From a bacterium (GTDB taxonomy: Bacteria > Patescibacteriota > Patescibacteriia > SG8-24), in contig JAHFIW010000003.1 of assembly GCA_023246195.1 (NCBI GenBank), positions 1 to 36,101 on the forward strand: a stretch of DNA of 36,101 bases. The letters are read 5' to 3'. This document shows positions 21,230 to 30,720 of this stretch, one piece after another (position 1 is the stretch's first letter; every line of letters begins with the position of its first letter). Both the position numbers and the translations under genes were made by a program. Below the pieces are notes generated by a model that saw only the letters and a program-made list of their open reading frames with translations, was not told the origin of the DNA and searched no databases.

Positions 21230-22003
21230 TCATCGCAGGTCGGCGCGGGTGACGCCGAGCGATTCGAGCGCATCGTCGATGGGCAGCATGCGGAGGCGGT
21301 TTTTGATGCCGAAGGGTCCGAGCGTGATGCCGACGACTTCGCCGCAGGCGTTCAGCACCGGCGCGCCGTTGTCCGCAGCCTTGGACACGATGCCCGCATC
21401 GGCAAAATGCGTGACCATGCCGTCGCTGATGTCCGTCTGCGCGACGGTTCCCTGCGACAACGGACCGCGCTCTCCGAGGAACCAGACCCGGTCTCCGGTG
21501 ATGACCTGGTCGTGACGGATTGCCAGCGGTGCGGGCATCGGCTGATCGCTTGAAAGGGCCAGCAGGATCATGTCGGTACTGACCGAGGAGATCAGCGGAG
21601 TGGCCAACGCCTCCCGCGTTTCGACGAAGTTACCGTCGTCGGTGGGCTGGCGCAGGGTCACCGTGATCGTCTGCGCGCCCTGTACGATGTGGTAGGCGGT
21701 GATGACGTAGCCTTTTGAGCCGATGACCGTGCCAGTGCCGCTCGTGACCGACTTGCCCTCATGTCCGTCGTAACGGATGCTGCGGACGGTAACGGTCGAG
21801 GCGACAGTGCGACGTACGAACTCGCGTTCGCGGGCGCGTGCCGTTTCCGCGGGCAGCTTCGGTTCGTCGACCGCCAGGCATTCGGAGTCGCGCGAGCAGA
21901 CGCCGGGAGTGCGGACATAGACGGTTTTGATGCAGGCTGCCAGCGACGCCAGCATGATGCACAGCATCAGGGAACGCGTGGAATGAGCAATGGAACGGGC
22001 CAT
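21230..22003 (-). CDS. Trypsin-fold (S1C-like) lipoprotein, probably catalytically inactive
   Basis: Lipobox LAAC; GTGTVIGSKGYVITAYHIV, STDMILLAL, and NGAPVLNACGEVVGITLG where GNSGGP is expected. Confidence 0.7.
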   Translation of the reverse strand: MARSIAHSTRSLMLCIMLASLAACIKTVYVRTPGVCSRDSECLAVDEPKLPAETARAREREFVRRTVASTVTVRSIRYDGHEGKSVTSGTGTVIGSKGYVITAYHIVQGAQTITVTLRQPTDDGNFVETREALATPLISSVSTDMILLALSSDQPMPAPLAIRHDQVITGDRVWFLGERGPLSQGTVAQTDISDGMVTHFADAGIVSKAADNGAPVLNACGEVVGITLGPFGIKNRLRMLPIDDALESLGVTRADLR

Positions 22004-22140
22004 GGGAGCCTCCTTTTTGAGGTATCGGCCGACGTGTCATCCTTAGCAGGATCGGGTCGTTCCGTCAACCTGTGCGGGTGCCTCTGGACGCGTCGCATGC
22101 TATGCTTAGGGCAGTCCTTTCTGCAGCCAGGATGGCAAGC

Positions 22141-22788
22141 ATGAAAAAATCAAAAAGCCTGCGTGTTCCGCTGTGCACGCAACCGAACGGCGTCGGCTGG
22201 TGCGTTCCGGCGGCAGCTCGCATGGTCATGGCGTATCACGGCGATGACTTGCCGCTAAAAATCATTGCCCGAGAGATGGGGGTTCCTCGGCATGGCGGCG
22301 TCGATAGCATGCAGGCGGCAATCTACCTGCTCCGGCGCGGTTATGACGTGCGCATCGTCGGGTGGGTTTCCCAGTATCCCGCGTCATTCTCGCGCCTTCG
22401 CGGCCCTCTGCCTGCCGATGCCTTTCTTGCATGGGCGTCCCGAGACGTCGGGCGGACGTCTGCATATCGGTTGGCCTGCCGTTTGTACGGTTACGAGTTC
22501 GTTAAGCGGGGCGGCATCATCGAGCCTCGTCCGACGACATTGCAAGATATCCGTGATGCCGTCGAACGCAGGGAGCCGCCGATCGTGTTCGTCAATGTCA
22601 CCACGCTGTGGCATCGGAAAATGGAGAGATTCACTCACGCCGTCGTGCCCGTGAGCGTCAGCGCCGCTTCAATCACCCTGCTCGACCCCTCGCTTGCGGA
22701 GGGCCGTTCCAGGTATGGCACGGACGTGTTCCTTCACGCCTTTTATCGGGCGGAAGGAGAGTCCTTTCTCATCAGGCCGAAGCGTTAG
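22141..22788 (+). CDS. Peptidase C39-like family protein
   Basis: GVGWCVPAAARMVMAYHG (Cys), FTHAVVPVSV (His), ITLLDPS (Asp). Confidence 0.65.
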   Translation: MKKSKSLRVPLCTQPNGVGWCVPAAARMVMAYHGDDLPLKIIAREMGVPRHGGVDSMQAAIYLLRRGYDVRIVGWVSQYPASFSRLRGPLPADAFLAWASRDVGRTSAYRLACRLYGYEFVKRGGIIEPRPTTLQDIRDAVERREPPIVFVNVTTLWHRKMERFTHAVVPVSVSAASITLLDPSLAEGRSRYGTDVFLHAFYRAEGESFLIRPKR

Positions 22789-22805
22789 GCAAATCGACTC
22801 AGGTC

Positions 22806-22837
22806 GGCGCGAGCCTCAGGGCTCGCGCATTTTTTTA
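22806..22837 (+). terminator. Rho-independent terminator
   Basis: GCGCGAGCC-TCA-GGGCTCGCGC then A-T7. Confidence 0.85.
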
Positions 22838-22843
22838 GGCGAC

Positions 22844-22861
22844 GTGCGTGAAGTCACGCAC
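22844..22861. promoter_or_regulatory. Inverted repeat adjacent to a promoter
   Basis: GTGCGTGA-AG-TCACGCAC, perfect 8-bp arms, 2 nt upstream of TTGACC-N17-TAGTGT. Confidence 0.45.
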
Positions 22862-22863
22862 AA

Positions 22864-22892
22864 TTGACCAAAATGGGGAGAAGTGCTAGTGT
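22864..22892 (+). promoter_or_regulatory. Sigma70-like promoter for RlmI-like gene
   Basis: TTGACC - 17 nt - TAGTGT. Confidence 0.45.
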
Positions 22893-22932
22893 GTCGAGTC
22901 ATGACCTGACGAATCATTTTTAACGTACGAAT

Positions 22933-24147
22933 ATGTACCCACAAGTCACTCTGCAGTCCGGTAAGGAGATGAACGTCGTTTTTCGCCACCCGTGGATTTT
23001 CTCGGGCGCGCTCACCAAGCGCCCTGAAGGCGTGGAACATGGCGACCTCGTTCGCGTCACGGACATCTCCGGCAAGATTCTCGGCATCGGCACGTACTCC
23101 GGCAAGTCTTCCATAGCCGTTCGCATGCTCGCCTTCGGTGACGTCGACATTCACATCGATCAGGATTGGTTCGCGGCTCGCTTCCGCGAGGCAGAAGAGC
23201 GCAAAAACTTGCTCGGCTACGGCATGGGCACGCAGACGGACGGTTATCGCGTCATCTTCGGTGAGACCGACGGCGTTCCGGGCCTGGTGGTCGACCGCTA
23301 TCGCGACGTCTTCGTGATCCAGATTTCCACGGCAGGCATGGATCGCCAGCGCGAGGTCATCGTTGCCGCGCTCAGGGAAGTCTTTTCTCCCGCGGCTATC
23401 GTTGAGCGCAGCGACATTGCGGTGCGTAAGGAAGAAGCCCTGCACGACGTGGTCGGCGTGGTGTCCGGTACGCTTCCGGAAGTCGTGGAGTTCAAGGAGA
23501 ACGGCATGACGTTCGTGGCCGACGTGCGCGACGGTCAGAAGACCGGTTTTTTCCTTGACCAGAAAACTCTGCGTCAGTCGATCATGAAGTTGGCCAAGGG
23601 ACGCGAGGCGCTCAACCTGTTCTCATAGTCCGGTGCGGCTTCGGTCGCGGCCATCAAGGGCGGCGCGACGAAGGTCGTCAACGTGGACAGCTCCGCCTCC
23701 GCGCTCGCCGCGGCCCGTCGTCATGCCGAGCTCAACGTCATCGAAGAGCATGTCCTCGTCAATGAGGAATCCGACGTCTTCCAATATCTTTCCACTAAGA
23801 CCGAGCCCTGTTTCGACATGGTCATCGTTGATCCTCCGGCGCTCATCAAGGCCCACCGCGACGAAGAGGAAGGCAAGAAGGCCTACCACTTCCTCAATCG
23901 CGCCGCGCTCCGCCTGGTGCGCGACGGCGGCATCTTCGTCACCTCCAGCTGTTCGCATTTCTTCAGCGAGGAAGACTTCGCCTTCACGCTGCGCCGCGCT
24001 TCGGTCCAGGCAGGCGTGCGCCTCGACCTGCTCGAAGTGGTGCATCAGGCTCCTGACCATCCGACTTCCGTGTACTTCCCCGAATCTGCCTACCTCAAGT
24101 CGTTCGTTTGCCGCGTGACGCGCGAAGCCGTCAAGACAGCGGTCTAA
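22933..24147 (+). pseudogene. RlmI-type rRNA methyltransferase (PUA + SAM MTase) interrupted by in-frame TAG at 23626-23628
   Basis: Continuous frame except TAG: ...REALNLFS*SGAASVAAIKGGATKVVNVDSSASALAAARRHAELN...MVIVDPPALIK...GIFVTSSCSHFF. Confidence 0.85.
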
Positions 24148-24165
24148 TCGACGCCGTGATTGGCC

Positions 24166-24194
24166 GAAAATCGCCTTAGGTTAGGCGATTTTTC
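24166..24194 (+). terminator. Rho-independent terminator
   Basis: AAAATCGCC-TTAGGTTA-GGCGATTTTTCG. Confidence 0.75.
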
Positions 24195-24288
24195 GTTTCA
24201 GGTGAATTGACGTCCTGTGGGGGATTTGCTAAGCCGATGATGGCGCATCTTCATTTCGGGGAAAGCCCCTGCAAGGAGTCTGGTGGCC

Positions 24289-26577
24289 ATGAAAAATAAG
24301 ACGTTCATTCGCATGATGGTTGCGGCGGTAGTTGTGGCGTTCGCCATGACCGGATTCCTGGTGCACGAGATGAGGGAAACGGCAAAGCGGGCGCAACGGA
24401 TCAACGACGACCTGGACCGCACGCAAAAAGGTCTCGACAAGACGGCCAAAGAGATGGACGAAGTCACGCGCGCGCTCGAGGCTCAGCGCCGGCACATCAA
24501 GGTGCTGGTGACGCCGTTCGAAAACGACGCGGCGGCACGTTCACTCTCGGCACTGTCACTCGGGATTCCGGCGCACATTGCCGAGCGTCTCGAGGACGAC
24601 CCCGACGTGGAGCCGCTCAACGGACCGTTGGTGCTCACCGAGGCGCAGGCACAGCTGGTCTCGCCGCTCGGCAAGGACTACGACTTGGCAAAGGCCAACC
24701 AGTTGGCGGTGTCTCGCGGCGCCACCCATTTTCTCACCGGCCGTTTTAGCGGTCAGGTGTGGGCGTGGACGTTCGAGGCGACGCTCTACAGGGCCGGCTC
24801 TTCCGGACCGACGTTGGTCGGGACGGGGAAGGCCCTCGGCGATCTCACCGACTTGGCGATGACCTCCACGGGAAAATCCGTTCGCACCAATTCGGCGGCG
24901 AACATCTTTTCCCTGATGGGCAAGGCAGTCGACGGGGCATTCACGGCATCGGGCTTCGCGCTCGCGCCGGCCACGTCCAAAGCCATCGCCACGCCGCCGA
25001 CGTCGGACGCCTTCGCCTTCCTCAAGTTGGCGCGCGCCTACGTTCGTTACTTCGGCAGCGTGCAGAATGACGGCGTGGGCGATACGGCCATCGGCCTCGC
25101 CAAAGTGGCGGCCGTCATCGACCCCAAGCAGGCAGAAGCGCAGCGACTCTACGCCGCGCTGCTGCTGCAGGGCGATCAGCTCAAGCTGGCACGCATCCAT
25201 TACGAGTTCGCCATCGAGAGCCGTCCCGGGGACGTGCGTTCGCTGGTCGCCCTCGGCAAGCTGGAGCTCGACGCCGACAACCCGGACATCGCCGCCGGTT
25301 ATCTGAAGCGCGCCACCGAAGTCCGACCGGGCGACGGCGATCCCTTTTACTGGTACGCCACGGCCCAGCTCAGGCTCGGCAAGTCCGACGACGCGATTGC
25401 CTCGCTGGAAAAGGCGCGCACCCTCCAATGGTGGCACGCTGACGCCCGCAAGGAACTCGCCAACCAGTACGCCAGCCGTCATCGCTACCGCGAGGCCGCT
25501 GCCGAACTGGACGTGGTGGCCAACCGCATCCTGACCAACGACACCGCTCCGGTGTTCCTGGAAGCCGCCTGCCTTCGTGCGGCGGACGATCGGAACGCCG
25601 CGCGTGACGTGCTCGGCAAGGCGGCCGCGCGCTTTCCCAAGGAGGCGCGGATGCACAAGTTCCGCGGAGACCTCTTCCTGCACGACGGCGACGTCGCTGC
25701 GGCGAACGCGGAATACCGTGAGGCCGCGCGCATCGATCCGACCGACGCGCGCATGCAAGCCACGCTCGACGGCGCCGCCAAGGGCGCGGTTCCGCTCGGC
25801 GGCGATACGCTCATTCTGACCATCGGGTCCGCTACGGACGACGCTGTCTCCGTCGAGACCGCGCGCTCGGGCTTTCAGAAGGCGGTCAACGACGCCATCG
25901 CCGACTTGCACTACAATGCCGAGAAGGCCTGCAAGGACGGCGGTTCGTCATCATCGGCACTCCTTGCCCAGCAGTTGGGCAAGCAGCATCAGGAAGTCGG
26001 CGCGCGCTTCGTCACCGCATCCGCGCGCATCTCGCGGGCGCTGCATGACGGCGAAGGCGCCGCATTGACCCCCGACGAGACCATTGCCGCCGGCAAGGTC
26101 ATCGAAGGTTCCGCCGCATCGCAGGCGGACGCGCGCGAAATGCGCGGGCAGTACGTCTCGGTGTTCGTCCCGTTGTACAAGCGCTACAAGTGCGAAACCT
26201 ACGACGGCCCGCTGACAGCTGCCACCGTGGAAAGCGTCGACAGGCGCGACGCCGACAGGCAGGTCATCCTGCCGCCCGTGGCGGTACCTCCGACGCTGAT
26301 GTCCTTCAGTCCCCAAATCGACGTCGAGCAGGGGAGGGTCATCCGCTTCATCGTGGACAACAGGGACGGCAGCAAGGAGCAGGTCCTTACTGTCGACGAC
26401 AGGGAATTCGGAACGGTGCTTCCCGGTCAACAGATGACGTTCTCGACGCAGTTCGGGTATCATCGCCTCTGCCTGCTCCCCAAGGGCGGCAAATGCGGGG
26501 ATGTTTCCACGCTGCGAGTCCCGTTCCTTCACGAAGGCTGGACCATCCGGGTCCGTAACGCCAAATCGGCCAAGTAG
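24289..26577 (+). CDS. TPR-repeat protein with N-terminal TM and coiled coil
   Basis: N-terminal TM MMVAAVVVAFAMTGFLV; TolB-like VLVTPFENDAAARSLSALSLGIPAHIAERLEDDPDVEPL; multiple TPR-like segments; GTG at 24283 is an alternative start. Confidence 0.75.
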   Translation: MKNKTFIRMMVAAVVVAFAMTGFLVHEMRETAKRAQRINDDLDRTQKGLDKTAKEMDEVTRALEAQRRHIKVLVTPFENDAAARSLSALSLGIPAHIAERLEDDPDVEPLNGPLVLTEAQAQLVSPLGKDYDLAKANQLAVSRGATHFLTGRFSGQVWAWTFEATLYRAGSSGPTLVGTGKALGDLTDLAMTSTGKSVRTNSAANIFSLMGKAVDGAFTASGFALAPATSKAIATPPTSDAFAFLKLARAYVRYFGSVQNDGVGDTAIGLAKVAAVIDPKQAEAQRLYAALLLQGDQLKLARIHYEFAIESRPGDVRSLVALGKLELDADNPDIAAGYLKRATEVRPGDGDPFYWYATAQLRLGKSDDAIASLEKARTLQWWHADARKELANQYASRHRYREAAAELDVVANRILTNDTAPVFLEAACLRAADDRNAARDVLGKAAARFPKEARMHKFRGDLFLHDGDVAAANAEYREAARIDPTDARMQATLDGAAKGAVPLGGDTLILTIGSATDDAVSVETARSGFQKAVNDAIADLHYNAEKACKDGGSSSSALLAQQLGKQHQEVGARFVTASARISRALHDGEGAALTPDETIAAGKVIEGSAASQADAREMRGQYVSVFVPLYKRYKCETYDGPLTAATVESVDRRDADRQVILPPVAVPPTLMSFSPQIDVEQGRVIRFIVDNRDGSKEQVLTVDDREFGTVLPGQQMTFSTQFGYHRLCLLPKGGKCGDVSTLRVPFLHEGWTIRVRNAKSAK

Positions 26578-26586
26578 TTTGGCGCC

Positions 26587-26616
26587 TCCCCTGACATCAG
26601 TCGGGGGATTTTTTTT
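26587..26616 (+). terminator. Rho-independent terminator
   Basis: TCCCCTGACATCAGTCGGGGGA followed by T8. Confidence 0.7.
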
Positions 26617-26626
26617 GCCGAGCGCG

Positions 26627-26656
26627 TTGACAGTTTCGTACTTTCGGCGCTACCTT
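26627..26656 (+). promoter_or_regulatory. Sigma70-like promoter for PBP gene
   Basis: TTGACA - 18 nt - TACCTT. Confidence 0.5.
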
Positions 26657-26739
26657 ATCGGGACGTTTCTGTGGAGGAGGTCTCCTCAAAAACACGCTCT
26701 TTATCAGAGGAAATCCTTCTTAATTGAAGGGAGAAAAAG

Positions 26740-29382
26740 ATGAAAGACATGGTCATTCGATTGGCTCGTCTGGCAGGGTGGCTTTTGGCTATCTGGCTTT
26801 TGGCGAAGTGGATTGTCGCTTCGGTCAACGGCGTTACGGGAAGTCCGTATCTCAGCTGGCCGGCAGCCGCGCTGTTCGTCATCGCCGCTTTGCTCGCCGG
26901 CCGGCCTTACATGGCGCGGGGCGTCGACCGAAGGGGGTGGCGGATTCGTGCCATGGCCAAGGTGAAGCGAAAGACTCGCCTTGCTCGGATGGTGCCGTGG
27001 CGACTCGTCAGGGTCACGCTGCCGGGAAAGCGCTTTGCGTTTTTTCGGACACTGGCGCTGACAATCGCCATGACGGTGGTGTTTGGAGCCGCCTCGATTC
27101 CGTACGTGCGGGCGAGGATCGCGGAAGGTCTTCCCAAAGACCTCTCGGCGCTCCTCAAATACAACCCGCCGGTCACTACGCGCGTCTACTCCGCGGACAA
27201 CGAGCTTATCTGCACGTTTACCAACGAGAACCGCGTACGCGTGCCGTTGACTGACGTGCCAAAGCACGTGCAGCAGGCGTTCATCGCGGCCGAGGACAGG
27301 GACTTCTACAGTCATGGCGGCATCGACCCGGTTTCCATCGTACGCGCCGCGACGGTCAACTACCGCAGCGGGGCCACCAGGCAGGGGGCATCGACGCTCA
27401 CTCAGCAGGTGGTCAAGCAGGTCGTTCTTCATGACAATGCCAAGACGATCGCGCGTAAAATTCGCGAAATCGTGCTTGCGGTCGACGTAGAGCACCTGAT
27501 GACCAAGGACGAAATCCTCGAGGTCTACCTGAATCACGTCTTCCTCGGCCATAACGCTTACGGCGTTCAGGCCGCGGCGCAGGCGTACTTCGGCAAGGAC
27601 GTGAAGGACCTGACCTTGGGCGAGGCGGCGATGCTCGCGGGACTTCCGCGCGCGCCGTCACACGACTCGCCGTTCAGCCATTACGACCGCGCTCGCGTTC
27701 GCCAAGCCTACGTGCTCGGTCAGATGGTCAACGCGGGATTCGTCACGCAGGCGCAAGCCGACGCGGCGCTTCACGAGGAAATTGCCATCATCTACCGCGA
27801 GGACGCCCTCAATCACACGGCCGCTCCGTATTTCTGCGACCATGTGCGACGGGAGCTCAAGCGGATGTTCGGCAACGAGGCCATCTTCGAAAAGGGCCTG
27901 ACCGTGCAAACCACCCTCGACATGCGCATGCAGCGCGCGGCCGAGTCGGCGGTACGACGCGGGCTCATCGACCTGGAACGGCGCATCGGTTTCAACGGGC
28001 CCGAAGGAAAGGACCCGAAGTATGCCGGCTGCACCGGACCGGCTGAAGGTATCGTCGACGGCGTCATCGACATGGCCAGAGTGGCCGGCGTCGGCGGCAC
28101 GCCAAGCGTCTGCGTCAAAGGCACGGTCTATCCGATCTATGCCGAAGATGCCGATCGCATCGCCACGTGGGAGAAAAGCTCCTCAAAGAAACTGGCGGTC
28201 GGCGACCTCATGTCCGTGCAGATCGCGACCATCGCGCCCGATCCCGTTTCGAAGGGCGCGACGGACAAGGTCGGAGCGCCTGTCGTGGCGCCGGCATCCG
28301 CGAAGCGCTACGCCATCTCGGCGCGACGTACCAGCGGACCGGGTCATCCCGACGCGCTGCAGGCCGCGCTTATCGCAACGGACCCGCATACGGGTGAACT
28401 CAAGGCCTACGTCGGCGGCTATGATTTCGTCGAGAGCCAGTTCGACGCCGCTTCCATGGCACATCGTCAGCCCGGATCGTCGATCAAGCCGTACGTCTAC
28501 CTGACCGCGCTCGCGCACGGACTCAAAGTGGACGATGTCGTCATCGATGCGCCGTTCTGCTACCCGTCCGCTTCCGGTATCTGGTGTCCCCAAAACTACA
28601 AGAGTCCGTTTGGCGGAGATCAGTATTACGGTCGCATCGGTTTGCGCCGGGCGTTGGCGCTGTCTCTCAACTCGGTCTCGGTGCAGCTGGCCAACAGGGT
28701 CGGCATCGAGGAAGTCATCCGCACCATGCGTGCGCTTGGCATCACCTCGCCATTGCCGCGCGTGCTCCCGCTGGCCATCGGCGCCGCCGAGCTCACGCCG
28801 TGGGAACACACGTTCGCCTATACGTCGCTGGCTGCCGGCGGAAAAAAGCTTCCGCGTCATCCCGGTTCGGAAGACGCGGGCATCTTCATTCGCAGCGTCG
28901 TCGACGCTTCGGGTAAGGATCTCTACCGCTACGTGCCGGTACCTCGCGAGCAATGGCCGCAAGCGGTCAATGCCGGCGATGCCTATTGCATGACGTACCT
29001 GATGAAGGGCGTCGTGGAACAGGGTACCGGTCATCGCGTTCAGGAGCTGCAGCGTCCGGCTGCGGCCAAGACGGGAACTACCAACGATTTCCGCGACACG
29101 TGGTTCATGGGTTTTACCAATGACCTCGTGGTGGGAGTCTGGGTCGGGCGCATGACGCCGCAGCCCATCGTCAAGGAGGCAACCGGCGGTTCCGTGGCCC
29201 TCCCCATCTGGTTGGCTGCGGTAAAGGAGATGCATCCGCATACGCCGCCTCGGGACTTCAGCGTCCCAGATGACGTCATGCTCGTGCATAGCGTCTGGGA
29301 AGCGGACATGATCCCTTACCAGCGCGGACGTCTTCCTTATCAGCTCCTCGGAGGAAGCGGTAATACGGGAGACCTCAAGTAA
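26740..29382 (+). CDS. Penicillin-binding protein 1A family (glycosyltransferase + transpeptidase)
   Basis: AAEDRDFYSHGGIDPVSIVRA, RQGASTLTQQVVKQ, QPGSSIKPYVYLTAL (SxxK), SLNSVSV (SxN), AAKTGTTNDFRDTWFMGF (KTG). Confidence 0.95.
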   Translation: MKDMVIRLARLAGWLLAIWLLAKWIVASVNGVTGSPYLSWPAAALFVIAALLAGRPYMARGVDRRGWRIRAMAKVKRKTRLARMVPWRLVRVTLPGKRFAFFRTLALTIAMTVVFGAASIPYVRARIAEGLPKDLSALLKYNPPVTTRVYSADNELICTFTNENRVRVPLTDVPKHVQQAFIAAEDRDFYSHGGIDPVSIVRAATVNYRSGATRQGASTLTQQVVKQVVLHDNAKTIARKIREIVLAVDVEHLMTKDEILEVYLNHVFLGHNAYGVQAAAQAYFGKDVKDLTLGEAAMLAGLPRAPSHDSPFSHYDRARVRQAYVLGQMVNAGFVTQAQADAALHEEIAIIYREDALNHTAAPYFCDHVRRELKRMFGNEAIFEKGLTVQTTLDMRMQRAAESAVRRGLIDLERRIGFNGPEGKDPKYAGCTGPAEGIVDGVIDMARVAGVGGTPSVCVKGTVYPIYAEDADRIATWEKSSSKKLAVGDLMSVQIATIAPDPVSKGATDKVGAPVVAPASAKRYAISARRTSGPGHPDALQAALIATDPHTGELKAYVGGYDFVESQFDAASMAHRQPGSSIKPYVYLTALAHGLKVDDVVIDAPFCYPSASGIWCPQNYKSPFGGDQYYGRIGLRRALALSLNSVSVQLANRVGIEEVIRTMRALGITSPLPRVLPLAIGAAELTPWEHTFAYTSLAAGGKKLPRHPGSEDAGIFIRSVVDASGKDLYRYVPVPREQWPQAVNAGDAYCMTYLMKGVVEQGTGHRVQELQRPAAAKTGTTNDFRDTWFMGFTNDLVVGVWVGRMTPQPIVKEATGGSVALPIWLAAVKEMHPHTPPRDFSVPDDVMLVHSVWEADMIPYQRGRLPYQLLGGSGNTGDLK

Positions 29383-29389
29383 ACGAAGG

Positions 29390-29419
29390 CCCATCGCGCT
29401 TGCGATGGGTTTTTTTATT
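29390..29419 (+). terminator. Rho-independent terminator
   Basis: CCCATCGC-GCTT-GCGATGGG then T7. Confidence 0.85.
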
Positions 29420-29427
29420 AGGCGTGC

Positions 29428-29459
29428 AAAAAAAGACCCCGTGCATGATGCACGGGGTC
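29428..29459 (-). terminator. Rho-independent terminator
   Basis: GACCCCGTGCATCATGCACGGGGTCTTTTTTT on minus strand. Confidence 0.85.
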
Positions 29460-29481
29460 AAGTCCGCTTCCGTTGCGCAGA

Positions 29482-29814
29482 TTACTGCGCCTTCTCCTTG
29501 GCCTGGATGTCGAGTTGGTCCGGGTCGCCGACGTTCTTCGCCGAGTGCTTCTCGACGTAATCGGGCGCCGGATCCACGATCCACTCGGGGTGGATGCCGA
29601 TGCCGGGATCGCAGGACGGTCCCGGGCAGTGGCTCTGCCACGGGGGAGTGAACGGCGCGCCGCTCGCGCTGGGATTCGGGCTGCTTGCCGACCAGCCGAT
29701 CGGGCCGCCGGATGCGGGGGCCGCATCGTCCTGCTGTTGCGGGTCGGCACCGGCGCACCCGAGTGCGGAAACCAGCAAACCGACCGAGAGGACCGCTAAC
29801 GCTTTCGTTTTCAT
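29482..29814 (-). CDS. Small Pro-rich lipoprotein, hypothetical
   Basis: MKTKALAVLSVGLLVSALGCAG signal peptide II lipobox; terminator downstream. Confidence 0.7.
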   Translation of the reverse strand: MKTKALAVLSVGLLVSALGCAGADPQQQDDAAPASGGPIGWSASSPNPSASGAPFTPPWQSHCPGPSCDPGIGIHPEWIVDPAPDYVEKHSAKNVGDPDQLDIQAKEKAQ

Positions 29815-29960
29815 TTCTCCCTACCTTTTCCTTTCGAAATTTCGAATGAACTGACTGAGACCGGGTGTCGTCGCACGGTGTGCACGACAGTAAAAAATAG
29901 CACATTTTAGACCCCTTGTCAACAGTCATGGCGTAAGGGTCGTACCACGTCTTTCCCAAT

Positions 29961-29985
29961 AAAAAAGCCTGATGTTCATCAGGCT
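29961..29985 (-). terminator. Rho-independent terminator
   Basis: AGCCTGATGAACATCAGGCTTTTTTATTG on minus strand. Confidence 0.8.
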
Positions 29986-30016
29986 GGCATGAGGGGGAGC
30001 GAAAGAATGGAATCGG

Positions 30017-30598
30017 TCAGGAAGGTTCGGGGCATCGGATGGTGAAAAAGACGACGAGAAGGACGGCTGCCGACGACGACGCGACGGTAAGCAGTACCGG
30101 TAAGGATCCTTTGCATCCGAGACAGGCGATTCCGCACGCTGCCGCCGTGGAAAGGAATGCCATGACTTCCGGCTGAAGACCGAATTGGCGCCGCGACATG
30201 GCACAGAGGAGCGCGATGATGCCCACGGCGAACGCGATCGGCAACGTGCCGCCGAGGCCGTAATGCCCACCGTGTGACCGCAGGAACTCGATCAGCGCCC
30301 ATCCCGTTCCGAGAGCGAACGCGGAGAGGCCGACGTACATCGCTGAGACGCTCATGGCCATGAACGCATCGAAACGCGGGCCCGGTGAAATCCGTCGCGC
30401 CGACGTCATGAGCATGATGCCCAGAAAGGACGGCACGATGAGCACTCCGCTCGTGAGTATCGCGGCAGTCAACCTGTTGCCGTCGTACGCGACGAGGCAG
30501 GCGGCGAATGCGGCGCAGCACAGCGCGAGAGGAGAACACACGACGATGCTCGCCCTCTGTAAGAGCGAGAGCGATGACAACTGACTGATGGACTTCAT
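30017..30598 (-). CDS. Polytopic membrane protein, hypothetical
   Basis: Several hydrophobic stretches; minus-strand AATGGAGGTCAC-ATG SD; terminator downstream. Confidence 0.65.
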   Translation of the reverse strand: MKSISQLSSLSLLQRASIVVCSPLALCCAAFAACLVAYDGNRLTAAILTSGVLIVPSFLGIMLMTSARRISPGPRFDAFMAMSVSAMYVGLSAFALGTGWALIEFLRSHGGHYGLGGTLPIAFAVGIIALLCAMSRRQFGLQPEVMAFLSTAAACGIACLGCKGSLPVLLTVASSSAAVLLVVFFTIRCPEPS

Positions 30599-30720
30599 GT
30601 GACCTCCATTGGCCGATAAAATGACCAGCCGAAACCATACCTACGACGCGCTGCCGAGTCAACACGCTGTCGAACGGTGAAGGCGAAACCTCCGGCGTGG
30701 CGCCTTGCCCCGTTGACAAA

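Noticed and set aside
23626-23628. Genome-wide UAG (or UGA) recoding
   Set aside because: TAG and TGA both end several well-defined genes in this window, so only a local event is supported.
24556-25911. 451-aa minus-strand ORF antisense to the TPR gene
   Set aside because: No motifs, no SD; the sense frame has TM and TPR features.
28183-29394. 403-aa minus-strand ORF antisense to the PBP1A gene
   Set aside because: Shadow of a gene with intact SxxK/SxN/KTG motifs.
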